64,000 bases of DNA. Origin: Firmicutes bacterium UBA6806 (GTDB taxonomy: Bacteria > Bacillota > Clostridia > Peptostreptococcales > Acidaminobacteraceae). The stretch is from NCBI GenBank assembly GCA_002452745.1, contig DKFC01000035.1, positions 1-64,000 of the forward strand. Reading direction: 5' to 3'. Made by a program: the position numbers and the translations under genes. Under the pieces are notes generated by a model. It did not search any database and was not told the DNA's origin. It saw nothing but the letters and a program-made list of their open reading frames with translations. Below, one piece after another: positions 39,165-48,708 of this stretch (position 1 is its first letter; every line of letters begins with the position of its first letter).

Positions 39165-39857
39165 ATGAAGCGATCAGAGATTAATCAGGCAATCACTTGG
39201 GCAAAGGATTTGCTGGAGGAGAACAACATCAAATTGCCACCGTTTGGATATTGGACACTTGATGAGTGGTTGTCGGGAAAACACGATATTTCGACGATTA
39301 AAACGGTCATGCTTGGATGGGACATCACAGATTATGGAAAAGATAGATTTGAAGAGCTTGGAGCAGTTCTCTTTACACTTAGGAACGGTTCTTTGACAGA
39401 TGCGTCTCTTGGAACGCCGTATGCAGAGAAACTCATTGTCTTAAAGGACGGACAGAGATTGCCGCTTCATCACCATGCCAGTAAAACTGAGGATATTATA
39501 AACCGTGCAGGTGGTGTAATGGGCATCAAGCTGTATAATGCCAAAGATGATGGCAGCGTCGATTACGATTCAGATGTGTCGGTGGATTTAGACGGCGTTA
39601 AGCATGTTGTGAAAGCAGGAGAAGAGCTTCTGATTCATCCAGGTGAAAGCATTACTTTAAGACCGTTCATGTATCATTTATTTTGGGCGAAGGAAGGCCG
39701 CGGTGATTTGGTTTGTGGTGAAGTTTCGTCCATTAATGATGATATGACGGATAACTACAATGCGGAAGAAGTCAGTAGGTTTTCAACAGTTGTTGAAGAT
39801 GAGCCAATCTTACATCCGCTTTGCAATGAGTATGTAAAGGTACTTGGAGGAAAATAA
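39165..39857 (+). CDS. D-lyxose (D-mannose) ketol-isomerase
   Basis: 230-residue metal-dependent cupin of the D-lyxose isomerase family. It has an N-terminal helical cap (GYWTLDEW), the metal-site segment LPLHHHASKTEDIINRAGG with His, His and Glu ligands, and a later GESITLRPFMYHLFWAKEG with the fourth His. Family members interconvert D-lyxose and D-xylulose, and often D-mannose and D-fructose. The next gene, overlapping by one base, is a fructokinase-like PfkB kinase, which suits the mannose to fructose reaction. Confidence 0.88.
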   Translation: MKRSEINQAITWAKDLLEENNIKLPPFGYWTLDEWLSGKHDISTIKTVMLGWDITDYGKDRFEELGAVLFTLRNGSLTDASLGTPYAEKLIVLKDGQRLPLHHHASKTEDIINRAGGVMGIKLYNAKDDGSVDYDSDVSVDLDGVKHVVKAGEELLIHPGESITLRPFMYHLFWAKEGRGDLVCGEVSSINDDMTDNYNAEEVSRFSTVVEDEPILHPLCNEYVKVLGGK

Positions 39858-40789
39858 TGCTTGATATCCTTGCAGTTGGAGAGTTGTTAATTGATTTTAC
39901 ACCTATGGGAAAAGGGCAGTTTAAAGCCAACCCTGGAGGTGCGCCATGTAATTTTTTGACCATGGCACAGAAGCTAGGCGCTAAAACAGCTTTTATTGGG
40001 AAGGTTGGAGAGGATGCATTTGGCGTCCAGCTGAAACAAGTTTTGGATCAACAGGGAATTGACACAGAGGGACTTGTTATGGATAGCCGACATGGGACAA
40101 CACTGGCATTTGTCCACTTAGCAGAGAATGGCGAGAGGAGTTTTAGTTTCTACAGGAAGGCTTGCGCTGATGTGATGCTGTCAATCGAAGAGGTAAACTT
40201 AGAGCTTCTGAATAGAACCAAAGTTCTTCATTTTGGGTCGCTGTCCTTGACAGATGACCCCATCCGCTCAACTGTATTTTCAATGCTTGATTATGCAAGA
40301 GCACACGGCAAGCTCATCACATATGATCCCAATTATAGACCACCTCTTTGGAACAGTGAATTTGAGGCGATTGAGTTTATGAAAAAAGGCATGGGCTATG
40401 CTGATATCGTCAAGGTTTCCGAGGAGGAACTGGAGCTTATAACAGGGGAGAAAACACTGGAATCCGGTTGTCAATTTTTGAGAGAAATGGGCGTACGGAT
40501 GGTATTTGTGACTTTAGGTGAAAAAGGGGCTTATTACACCTATGAAAAGGGCAGCGGATACGTGGCTGGTCTAGAGGCGAAGGTCGCTGATACCACTGGA
40601 GCTGGAGACACGTTTTTTGGTGCCGTTGTACAGCAGTTGGTGGAATCGGGAACACCCGTTACGGAAATTGAAGTTTCAAAATTGGAGCAAATCATAAGAG
40701 TTGCCAACACCGCAGCAGCAATTTGTGTGGAGGGCTTTGGTGGTATTCCTTCGATTCCAACAAAGGAACAAATACTGAACAGACTGTAA
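39857..40789 (+). CDS. PfkB family carbohydrate kinase (fructokinase-like)
   Basis: 310 residues. Ribokinase-fold motifs are clear: NPGGAPCNFLTMAQKLGAKT (first PfkB signature with the substrate loop), FIGKVGEDAFG, and the anion-hole motif DTTGAGDTFFGAVV with catalytic Asp near the C-terminus. It is close to bacterial fructokinases by length and start (LAVGELLIDF). It probably phosphorylates the ketose made by the isomerase encoded just upstream. Confidence 0.88.
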   Translation: MLDILAVGELLIDFTPMGKGQFKANPGGAPCNFLTMAQKLGAKTAFIGKVGEDAFGVQLKQVLDQQGIDTEGLVMDSRHGTTLAFVHLAENGERSFSFYRKACADVMLSIEEVNLELLNRTKVLHFGSLSLTDDPIRSTVFSMLDYARAHGKLITYDPNYRPPLWNSEFEAIEFMKKGMGYADIVKVSEEELELITGEKTLESGCQFLREMGVRMVFVTLGEKGAYYTYEKGSGYVAGLEAKVADTTGAGDTFFGAVVQQLVESGTPVTEIEVSKLEQIIRVANTAAAICVEGFGGIPSIPTKEQILNRL

Positions 40790-40808
40790 CAGACAATAGG
40801 GGGATGTT

Positions 40809-42383
40809 ATGTATAGAGTGGTTATCGCAGATGATGAACCAAAGGTTTCTCAGCTGATTAAGGCTCTAATTGATTGGGAAGCGCTGAATTTGGAACTGGT
40901 GGCTATTGCTGGAGATGGTATTGAGGCCTTCGAGAAGATTAAATTATTGCACCCTGATATCGTCATAACGGACATCAGAATGCCTGGCTATGACGGAATT
41001 GAGCTTATTAAAGCGGTGAATCAGGTTGAACGGGCAGTGGATTTTATCATCGTCAGTGGATACCAACATTTTGACTATGCGCATAACGCCATAAAATATG
41101 GTGTCAAAGACTATTTGCTTAAGCCTCTAAATAAGGCTGAAATCAATGAAACTTTGGCTAAAATTATCAAGAGATACGAGGAACGAGATGCTGAGAGTTC
41201 TCAAAAGAGTCGTGAGATTAAAAGCAGACGTCAACTTGAACTGGCAAGTAAGATTTTAAATAGAGATGTGGAGGCTGTCCAGAGGACCATGAAAAACTTG
41301 GACAGCCAGTTTCAGATGCAGTTTGATGGCGAGATTTTTCAGGTCTTTATCATCAAGCCTGACTTTGACTATGACGGTTCAAATGAAGAGCTTTTACAGA
41401 TTTTGATGAGCAAGGTTTTGGCCATTTGCAATCAATATCTTAAATCGGTATTTCAGACTTATTTAACTCTGGACTTAAAGGATCGAATTGTCGTTGTCGG
41501 GAACTATCAATCCCTTGAAAAAAAGAGCATCAGAAAGGCCTTTCACAGAATCATTGACGAATGTCATTCCCTGAGGGATTTGTTCAATAGTCTAGTGGTT
41601 ACGGTGGCTATTGGACAGACGGTTGATGGTCTGGCGAGACTATATGAAGCATATGAATCTGCAGACTTTACCATTTATCAAAGGCTGGATGCAGGCTGCG
41701 GCGGAATCGTAGACTGGAAAGACCATGATATTGAGAGGAATCGCGAATGGCTTCCGATTGAAATCAGGCGAAAGCTAATCAATGCAGTGGAATCCCTAGA
41801 TGAAAAAGCACTGAGCGAATCCCTTGTTGAAGGTTTTAAAGCCTTTGAAAAACTCAGTGGTAGGCAGATTATGGAAGGCTGTCTTGAGATGATAGAAGTC
41901 GTGTCGTATGCCCTTAAGCACCATGCGGATTTTCATGAGGAATTTCCGGAGGCCTCTCTGAAGAAGTTAGAAATGCAAACCAGTAGACGTGCTCTTTACA
42001 GCTTGATTGAAAAAGCACTTTGCTTACAGCTTTCGGAAGCACTTAAGCACAGAATCAATGAGGCAAACAAACCGGTGAGAGATGCTCAAAAGTTTATTCA
42101 AGCACATTATGCCAGCAATATCAACTTGGATGAAATCAGTGGCATGGTGGGATTTAGTCCCTCTTATTTTTCCACTTTATTTAAACGAGAGACGGGCTAT
42201 AATTTCTTGGAATATGTGACGATGATCAGAATCAAGCAAGCAAAGCAAATTCTATCGGAATCACACAAGAGTATTTTGGAAATTGCCTATGAAGTGGGGT
42301 ATCAGGATTTGAAGCACTTTACGAAGCAATTTAAAAAGATCACGGGGCTGAATCCATCGCAATATAGGAAACTCTATTATTGA
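40809..42383 (+). CDS. YesN-type response regulator with AraC output domain
   Basis: 524 residues. N-terminal receiver with acidic pair DDE (residues 8-10), phosphoacceptor Asp55 in IVITDIRMPG and Lys105 in YLLKPLNK. A long middle region is followed by an AraC-type double helix-turn-helix (NINLDEISGMVGFSPSYFST and EIAYEVGYQDLKHFTKQFKK). This family usually works with YesM-type kinases and activates sugar ABC genes. The kinase gene follows. Confidence 0.92.
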   Translation: MYRVVIADDEPKVSQLIKALIDWEALNLELVAIAGDGIEAFEKIKLLHPDIVITDIRMPGYDGIELIKAVNQVERAVDFIIVSGYQHFDYAHNAIKYGVKDYLLKPLNKAEINETLAKIIKRYEERDAESSQKSREIKSRRQLELASKILNRDVEAVQRTMKNLDSQFQMQFDGEIFQVFIIKPDFDYDGSNEELLQILMSKVLAICNQYLKSVFQTYLTLDLKDRIVVVGNYQSLEKKSIRKAFHRIIDECHSLRDLFNSLVVTVAIGQTVDGLARLYEAYESADFTIYQRLDAGCGGIVDWKDHDIERNREWLPIEIRRKLINAVESLDEKALSESLVEGFKAFEKLSGRQIMEGCLEMIEVVSYALKHHADFHEEFPEASLKKLEMQTSRRALYSLIEKALCLQLSEALKHRINEANKPVRDAQKFIQAHYASNINLDEISGMVGFSPSYFSTLFKRETGYNFLEYVTMIRIKQAKQILSESHKSILEIAYEVGYQDLKHFTKQFKKITGLNPSQYRKLYY

Positions 42384-42433
42384 CATGGACAGCGGTATTA
42401 TAAATTTTTAAGAGAAATCATCGGAGTAAGAGG

Positions 42434-43453
42434 ATGAAAAGACGATACTTAAATGAGAGAATTGAAGAGAGCATGATCCTGCTAGTCCTCACACTGGCAG
42501 GATTTGCTCTTTTTACATTATTGGTTATTATGGTCTATGGGGGACATTATTCACTTTATTTGATCTGGCTTTTATTTGTTCTTGTGTTTATTGTGATTGG
42601 CAGTCGATTTCACAAGGGGGTTATTGAGCCATTTAAATCGGCAGAGCGAAAATTGAAGAACTATCACTTAGGACATGACTCAGAAGCCCTAGGGCATATG
42701 GAAGTGTTTTATTCCGAGCATCTTGAGAAAACTATTTTGAAGTTTATACAGCTCTTTGACACGATGAATGCCATTAAACTCACCAACACTCACGCAGAAT
42801 ATAGAGCACTCCAAAATCAAATCAATCCGCACTTTTTGTACAACACACTTGAGGCCATTAGAAGCGATGCCCTTTGTGAGGGTGTTGAAGATATTGCGGT
42901 GATAACAGAGTCACTGGCCAAGTTTTTTAGATATACGATTTCAAATGTCAACAGCCTTGTCACTTTAGAGGAGGAAATTATCAACGCAGAGAACTATTTT
43001 GCCATTCAAAATTATCGCTTTGGAGATAGAATTCAGCTAAGAGTACTCACGCCAGAAGACGAGTCCAGTTTTTTAAAGTTGAGAATTCCCAAATTGACCT
43101 TGCAGCCAATTATTGAAAACGCCATTATTCATGGGTTAGAGCACAAAGTTGGAAAGGGCATGATTGAAATCAGTTTTGAAACAACAGAGGATCGCCTTTT
43201 AATCACCATAACCGACGATGGGGTGGGGATGTCAGAAGAATGTGTGGATGAAATCAACGAAAAACTCGCTCAGATACACATGGATACAAAGGGGAAAACT
43301 GAAACCCACAAGGGCGGTGTTGCGTTGGTCAATGTAAACAATCGCTTAAAATTACAATTTGGCGAAAAGTATGGACTTCTCCTCACAAGTGTTCAGAATT
43401 ATGGGACTAGGGTTGAAATTGTTTGTCCACTGAAGGTCTCAGCAGTGGATTAA
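42434..43453 (+). CDS. YesM-type sensor histidine kinase
   Basis: 339 residues. Two N-terminal membrane segments (about 13-34 and 41-57) have almost no loop between them, so there is no extracellular sensor domain. The His_kinase box NQINPHFLYNTLE holds His133, and the ATPase domain has TLQPIIENAIIHG and DDGVGM. Because it lacks an outside sensor, it may read its signal through a membrane partner, possibly the transporter or ABC-like protein encoded next to it. Confidence 0.9.
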   Translation: MKRRYLNERIEESMILLVLTLAGFALFTLLVIMVYGGHYSLYLIWLLFVLVFIVIGSRFHKGVIEPFKSAERKLKNYHLGHDSEALGHMEVFYSEHLEKTILKFIQLFDTMNAIKLTNTHAEYRALQNQINPHFLYNTLEAIRSDALCEGVEDIAVITESLAKFFRYTISNVNSLVTLEEEIINAENYFAIQNYRFGDRIQLRVLTPEDESSFLKLRIPKLTLQPIIENAIIHGLEHKVGKGMIEISFETTEDRLLITITDDGVGMSEECVDEINEKLAQIHMDTKGKTETHKGGVALVNVNNRLKLQFGEKYGLLLTSVQNYGTRVEIVCPLKVSAVD

Positions 43454-43481
43454 GAGTTGTTGACTGAAGGGAGATCGCTTT

Positions 43482-44855
43482 ATGAAGAGGGAACGCTTGA
43501 GGCTTGAAAACATAACGTTGATGAGTCGTGAAATCAAGACGCTAAAAAACTTTAACCTCAATCTCTATGTGGGAGAGGTTCTTGGCGTCTTTATTAAAAG
43601 TGCTCTGGAAAAACAGCATTTTGTGGAATTACTTCAAAGCAAAGTGGAGCTTGAGTGTGGCCGAATTTGCTATGAAAATGCCCCAGAAGATCAAACGATT
43701 GGCTTTCACAACAAAATTTCTCTAATTCAAGCCACTTCAAAACTGATAGACGATTTGTCCATAGCGGAAAATATTTTTGTCATCAGAGAGCGCTTTCAGG
43801 GATATGTCATCCATCGAAGACTTTTGATGCATCAGACGAAGATGATATTTGACGAACTTGGCATAGATATGGATATACAGACATCTGTATCAAGGCTTTC
43901 AGCTTATGAAAAAACCGTTGTTGAACTTGCAAGATCTTACGCCATGGGGAGAAAAGTAATAATTTTGAAGGATTTATCCAGCTTTCTTGCCGATGATGAC
44001 CTTCATAAACTGCATGAAATTATAGGACGGATTCAAGAGCTAGGCATATCGTTCATCATGATTGAAAGTTTTATTGAAATCCTAAAAAAATATGCTGACA
44101 GGCTCTGTGTCGTAAAAAACGGTCGGAATTTATGGACGCTCAAAAGAGAGGAAATAGAAGATGGTCTCTTGGAGACTTATTTTTTTAAACCCAAGCACGA
44201 ACTAAAGGGAATTGGAAATTCAAATGAGGTCAGTATTGAACTTGTGCAGGTGGAGACTGAATCTCTAAGACCAATCAGTTTCAAGATTCACTCTGGAGAA
44301 TTTATCAATTTGCTCGATTCACAAGGGGATGGCATCGAATCCCTTGCGGGATATCTGACGGGACAGGGCAAACTCAGTGGCGGTGAGATTCTCATCGGAG
44401 GAAGGCCTTTTGATCCTAAGAGGGCTTTAAAGGAAGGTGTCGCCTTTATTCCAGAGATGCCCACGGAGAAACTGCTCTTTAAGCACATTCGTGCAATTGA
44501 CAATCTCTGTTTTTCCTCTGATGAAAAGACATCTCACTTTTGGCTTTGGAATCGGTTTAGGCAAAGTTGTCTTTTAGATTACCAATCGTTTTTTGAACCG
44601 GGAGAGCTGTTAAAATACACAGATGAACTCTCTATCTATACAAAACAGAAATTGACATATCTCAAATGGCATCTCTATAGGCCAAAACTTGTGGTTTGCA
44701 TGCGCCCATTTAGTTCAATAGATGTTGAACTCAGGGAAATCACAGCTCAATACATGCAACTTTTGCTAGATAGTGGGATTTCCATATTGGCCTTAACTTC
44801 AAATCTCTCGGAGATAAACCCAAGCGGGACAAAAATTGTCATAACACCGAAATAA
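43482..44855 (+). CDS. Double ABC protein without ATPase motifs (pseudo-RbsA)
   Basis: 457 residues laid out like the two-domain sugar ABC ATPases (RbsA, MglA). In domain 1 the P-loop position reads GVFIKSALEKQHF and the Walker B position LKDLSS. In domain 2 the P-loop position reads NLLDSQGDGIESL and Walker B position CMRPFSSID. The ABC signature LSGGN is also lost (LSAYEK and YTKQKL). So ATP binding and hydrolysis are unlikely. It lies between a kinase lacking an outside sensor domain and the true transporter, so a regulatory role linking them is inferred. Confidence 0.75.
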   Translation: MKRERLRLENITLMSREIKTLKNFNLNLYVGEVLGVFIKSALEKQHFVELLQSKVELECGRICYENAPEDQTIGFHNKISLIQATSKLIDDLSIAENIFVIRERFQGYVIHRRLLMHQTKMIFDELGIDMDIQTSVSRLSAYEKTVVELARSYAMGRKVIILKDLSSFLADDDLHKLHEIIGRIQELGISFIMIESFIEILKKYADRLCVVKNGRNLWTLKREEIEDGLLETYFFKPKHELKGIGNSNEVSIELVQVETESLRPISFKIHSGEFINLLDSQGDGIESLAGYLTGQGKLSGGEILIGGRPFDPKRALKEGVAFIPEMPTEKLLFKHIRAIDNLCFSSDEKTSHFWLWNRFRQSCLLDYQSFFEPGELLKYTDELSIYTKQKLTYLKWHLYRPKLVVCMRPFSSIDVELREITAQYMQLLLDSGISILALTSNLSEINPSGTKIVITPK

Positions 44856-44872
44856 TACACCTATTATTCAAA

Positions 44873-44901
44873 AAAATGCCCTTAGAAGAGGGCATTTTCA
44901 T
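44873..44901 (+). terminator. Terminator before the ribose-type ABC operon
   Basis: AAAATGCCCTT / GAGGGCATTTT stem with a short AGAA loop. Confidence 0.8.
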
Positions 44902-44945
44902 TTGATAGAATAAAGTTATAATAATTGAAAATCAAGGAGGCGCGT

Positions 44946-46433
44946 GTGTCTGAGTACATTTTGACGCTTGAGGGGATTTCAAAGTCGTTTCCCGGGGTGA
45001 AGGCTTTGGATCAAGTTTCGTTCAATCTAAAACCCGGTGAAGTACATGCCTTGTTAGGTGAGAATGGCGCTGGAAAGTCAACGCTTATGAAAATCATCAG
45101 CGGCATATACAGTTATGATGAAGGCACATATCTCATTAACGGTGAGGCGGTTGGTGAACTGACGCCTAAAAAAGCGCAAGAGCTTGGAATCGCCATTATA
45201 CATCAGGAGTTAAACATGTGCCAGGATTTAACGGTTGCAGAAAACATGTTCCTGGGACGAGAAAAGAGTCGCTTTGGATTTTTGAGCCAAAATGAAATGA
45301 ACATGGAAGCGGAGAAAATTTTAAAAAAACTCAAAATCGACTTAGCGCCGGAAACACTTATAAAAAAGCTCTCTGTTTCAAAGCAGCAGATGGTTGAAAT
45401 TGCAAAGGCACTCTCCACAAATGCAAGAATCCTGATTATGGATGAACCCACCTCGGCCTTGACAGATCGGGAAATCTCAGAACTCTTCGAGATGATCCAT
45501 CAGCTCAGAGCAGATGGGTGTGCAATTGTCTATATTTCTCATAGACTGGAAGAACTTGAGCACATAACAGATCGAGTCTCTATTTTTAGAGACGGTCGCT
45601 ATATCACGACAAAGAATTTTGGGGAAACCACATTGGATGAAATCATCGCATACATGGTTGGCAGGGAAATCACCAATAAATTTCCGAATGTCTCCTGCGA
45701 AAAGGGTGAAAAAATCCTCGAAGTCAAATCCCTTAACTCTGGGATGGTAAAAGGGGCTTCATTTGAACTTTATAAAGGTGAAATAGTTGGAATTGCAGGA
45801 CTTATGGGGGCGGGAAGAACAGAGCTTGTGAGAGCGATTTTCGGCGCTGAGGCAATTGAGTCAGGTGAGATTATTTTAAATGGGAAATCATTGAATATAA
45901 AATCCCCAAAAGATGCAATTCAAAATGGTATTGTTCTAGGGCCAGAAGATAGGAAACTGGAAGGTCTTTGCACAAAGCTTTCCATAAGAGAGAATATTGG
46001 ACTCGCGAATTTGGACTTAATTTGCAATTCGGTTGGTGTGCTGAGCCGAAGCAAAGAAGAAGCTCTGACACAGAAGGCGATTGAAAATCTAAAGATTAAA
46101 ACACCATCAGCAGAACAGATTGCAAAGAATCTCTCTGGAGGAAATCAGCAGAAAATCGTGGTCGGAAAGTGGCTTGTCAGAAACGCTGAAGTTGTAATCT
46201 TTGATGAGCCAACAAGAGGCATAGATGTTGCGGCAAAAGTTGAAATTTATAATATCATGAACGATTTGAAACTCAGGGGGATCGGCGTTTTATTCGTCTC
46301 TTCAGAGATGCCAGAGGTCATGTGCATGAGTGACAGGATACTGGTCATGTGCAATGGAAGGATTACAGGCAATCTCAAAGCCAGTGAAACCTCACAGGAT
46401 GAGATATTAAAATATGCAACAAAGTATAATTGA
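44946..46433 (+). CDS. Ribose-type sugar ABC transporter, ATP-binding protein
   Basis: 496 residues with GTG 44946 behind AAGGAGG; an upstream in-frame TTG would overlap that site. Domain 1 has Walker A LLGENGAGKSTLMKI, LSVSKQQMVEIAKAL and Walker B ILIMDEPTSAL. Domain 2 has a GLMGAGRTELVRAI P-loop-like motif, LSGGNQQKIVVGKWL and VIFDEPTRGID. This is the RbsA/MglA/XylG family. It energises the permease encoded 13 bp downstream. Substrate is unknown, but a monosaccharide is expected. Confidence 0.93.
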   Translation: MSEYILTLEGISKSFPGVKALDQVSFNLKPGEVHALLGENGAGKSTLMKIISGIYSYDEGTYLINGEAVGELTPKKAQELGIAIIHQELNMCQDLTVAENMFLGREKSRFGFLSQNEMNMEAEKILKKLKIDLAPETLIKKLSVSKQQMVEIAKALSTNARILIMDEPTSALTDREISELFEMIHQLRADGCAIVYISHRLEELEHITDRVSIFRDGRYITTKNFGETTLDEIIAYMVGREITNKFPNVSCEKGEKILEVKSLNSGMVKGASFELYKGEIVGIAGLMGAGRTELVRAIFGAEAIESGEIILNGKSLNIKSPKDAIQNGIVLGPEDRKLEGLCTKLSIRENIGLANLDLICNSVGVLSRSKEEALTQKAIENLKIKTPSAEQIAKNLSGGNQQKIVVGKWLVRNAEVVIFDEPTRGIDVAAKVEIYNIMNDLKLRGIGVLFVSSEMPEVMCMSDRILVMCNGRITGNLKASETSQDEILKYATKYN

Positions 46434-46446
46434 GTAGGGGTGACAT

Positions 46447-47451
46447 ATGCATAATAAAGTGATTAGACAAATTCTGTCTATTAGGGGAATGGGACAGGTT
46501 ATATCTGTATCAGTGGCACTGATTATCATGTCCTTGATATTCGGAATTATCAATCCGTCGTTTTTTTCGGCGGACAATACGACAAATTTGTTGAGACAAG
46601 TCGTTCCAATTATGATTATTGGGATGGGGCAGTCATTTGTCCTGATTACAGGTGGCATTGATTTGTCCATTGGTTCTGTGGCAGGCATGTCTTGTATGAT
46701 TTCCGCCACTTTGATGACCGCTGCGGGCATGAATCCTTGGATGGCATCTATCATTACTATAATAGCTTGTATTGGACTTGGTTTAGTAAACGGTTTACTT
46801 GTGTCCAAAACAAAATTGCCTGCTTTTATTGCAACCCTTGGAACGATGATTATTGCCAGAGGAATCGCTCAATTAGTCAATGGAAATCTCAACACAGATG
46901 GAATTCCAGAGAGTGCAAATGGCTTTAAGGATTTATTTTACTATGGCAGTACATTGGGATTATACAACCCTATATGGATTGGAATTATCTTGTTTTTAGT
47001 CTTTACGTTCATCTTATCCAAAACAAGGACGGGAAGGCACACTTATGCTATCGGCAGTAACTATGAGGCAGCAAAATTATCTGGAGTCAATGTCGTTTTG
47101 GCAGAGACAAAGGTCTATGTATTCAGTGCTTTTTTGGCAGGGATTGTCGGATTGATGCTGACAGCTCAAAGCGGTATGGGGACAATGAATGCTGGAACCA
47201 GCTATGAGTTAAACGCCGTTGCGGCTTCAGTTATCGGTGGTGTCAGTACAATGGGCGGACAAGGCCTTTTATTCGGAACAGTTATCGGAGCTTTTATCTG
47301 GGGCGTGTTGAACAACGGTCTTCAATTTGCAGGGGCACCGCTGGCACTGAGAAATTTGGTTATTGGGATTGTCGTCATTATTTCAGTTCTAATTGACAGA
47401 ATCGCACGAAGTGGCAAAGTTGATTTAAAAAAATGGTTCAAAAAAGCTTAA
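46447..47451 (+). CDS. Ribose-type sugar ABC transporter, permease
   Basis: 334 residues of the RbsC family, with about nine to ten membrane segments. It has VLITGGIDLSIGSVAGM, LPAFIATLGTMIIARG and GGVSTMGGQGLLFGTVIGA, conserved in these permeases. A conserved loop for the ATPase contact (GRHTYAIGSNYEAAKLSGVN) is intact. It lies between the ATPase and binding-protein genes. GGGGTGAC precedes ATG. Confidence 0.93.
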   Translation: MHNKVIRQILSIRGMGQVISVSVALIIMSLIFGIINPSFFSADNTTNLLRQVVPIMIIGMGQSFVLITGGIDLSIGSVAGMSCMISATLMTAAGMNPWMASIITIIACIGLGLVNGLLVSKTKLPAFIATLGTMIIARGIAQLVNGNLNTDGIPESANGFKDLFYYGSTLGLYNPIWIGIILFLVFTFILSKTRTGRHTYAIGSNYEAAKLSGVNVVLAETKVYVFSAFLAGIVGLMLTAQSGMGTMNAGTSYELNAVAASVIGGVSTMGGQGLLFGTVIGAFIWGVLNNGLQFAGAPLALRNLVIGIVVIISVLIDRIARSGKVDLKKWFKKA

Positions 47452-47458
47452 GCCGAAA

Positions 47459-47617
47459 CCTCTAGTTTTTAGAGGCGATGTTTCAAAACTTTGGCTGGGT
47501 TCACAATTGGGTTTTAACCACGGCAATGCCGTGTTTAAATTAAAGTCATCACCCTGAAAAAGGGTGATCATGCCCGGTAAGTTCAGGGTATGTCATACTC
47601 CCATAACAATGTGGGAA
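47459..47617 (+). other. Hairpin cluster between permease and binding-protein genes
   Basis: Three clear stem-loops: CCTCT/AGAGG (47459-47475), CACGGCAATGCCGTG (47519-47533) and ATCACCCT/AGGGTGAT (47548-47568), plus a weak TCCCA/TGGGA (47599-47616). None has a terminator-type T run. They may protect or segment the mRNA so that the binding protein is made in excess. Confidence 0.6.
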
Positions 47618-47642
47618 TAAAAAATAAGCGGAGGGTAAGAGT

Positions 47643-48578
47643 ATGAAGAGAATTTTATCAATTCTATTGATGATGGCAATTGTCTTTACATTTTCGGGAT
47701 GTGCGGCAAAGTCAGAACCAGCAGTTGCAGAGGGGAGTGCGTCAGCACCTGCAAAGACCGTTTACTTAATTACAATGGACAAAATGGATCAACACTGGGT
47801 TAATGTAGATGCAGGCGCTAAATCAATGGCGGGTGCATTGGGACTCAATTACAAATGGGATGCACCAGATGTAAAAGACAATGCAAAACAAATTGAAGCT
47901 GTAAACAACGCAGTTGCAGATAATGCAGATTTGATTTTACTTGCTGCTAATGATCCTCAAGCAATTTCAGAAGCAGTTAAAAATGCAAAGGCAAAGGGCG
48001 TAAAGATCATCTATGTGGATTCAGCAGCAGATGAACCTGCCATTGCAACCCTTTCAACAAACAACTATCAAGCGGGCGTTTTAGCGGGTCAAACAATGCT
48101 CGATGAATTAAATGCTGCTGGCAAAAGCAGTGGTAAAATCGGCATAATTGGTGTCAATACAGCAACTAATTCCACAATGGATAGAGAAAATGGCTTTAGA
48201 TCAGTTTTAGAAGCAGCAGGGTACACACTTTTAACAACTGAATACAAAGATGGTGATGCAGCCGCATCGCAAGAAGCAGCTTATGGATTCATCGTTGGAA
48301 ATGAAGATCTTGTAGGACTTTATGGAACAAATGAAGGTTCAACCGTTGGTGTTGGAAATGCAATTAAGGCCTCAAGCAAGGGCATCATTGGCATCGGATT
48401 TGATAAATCAGATGCAATCCAAGGACTGTTAAACGATGGCAGTTTGAAAGCGGCGATGGCGCAAAATCCATTTACAATGGGTTACTTAGGCGTTGCTCAA
48501 GCCTACGCAGCACTTAATGACATGAGTACAGGCCCAGCAGTTATAGACACAGGTGTTGCCGTTTTAAGAAGTAAATAA
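47643..48578 (+). CDS. Ribose-type sugar-binding lipoprotein
   Basis: 311 residues. A signal peptide ends in the lipobox FSGC, so the mature protein is lipid-anchored outside the membrane. The rest is a periplasmic-binding-protein fold of the RbsB type (NAVADNADLILLAANDPQAI, STNNYQAGVLAGQTML, GLYGTNEGSTVGVGNAI). Its ligand-contact residues are not diagnostic by eye. A strong GGAGGG site and an upstream hairpin cluster suggest high expression. Confidence 0.93.
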   Translation: MKRILSILLMMAIVFTFSGCAAKSEPAVAEGSASAPAKTVYLITMDKMDQHWVNVDAGAKSMAGALGLNYKWDAPDVKDNAKQIEAVNNAVADNADLILLAANDPQAISEAVKNAKAKGVKIIYVDSAADEPAIATLSTNNYQAGVLAGQTMLDELNAAGKSSGKIGIIGVNTATNSTMDRENGFRSVLEAAGYTLLTTEYKDGDAAASQEAAYGFIVGNEDLVGLYGTNEGSTVGVGNAIKASSKGIIGIGFDKSDAIQGLLNDGSLKAAMAQNPFTMGYLGVAQAYAALNDMSTGPAVIDTGVAVLRSK

Positions 48579-48589
48579 ATCCCCCGAAT

Positions 48590-48634
48590 CGGCAGTTAGG
48601 ATAAAGGCAGAGCCTTTATCCATTTGCCGTTTTA
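48590..48634 (+). terminator. Terminator of the sugar ABC operon
   Basis: Long stem: CGGCAGTTAGGATAAAGG pairs with CCTTTATCCATTTGCCG (small internal loop), followed by TTTT. Confidence 0.85.
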
Positions 48635-48661
48635 TCATTTGGTATTCTTACCATGCTCATG

Positions 48662-48698
48662 AATCCCACATTTTATTGTAAAATTGTGGGATTTTTTA
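48662..48698 (+). terminator. Second terminator before the Tad locus
   Basis: AATCCCACA / TGTGGGATT stem followed by a T run. It insulates the Tad locus from the sugar operon. Confidence 0.8.
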
Positions 48699-48708
48699 CG
48701 TTTTGCTA

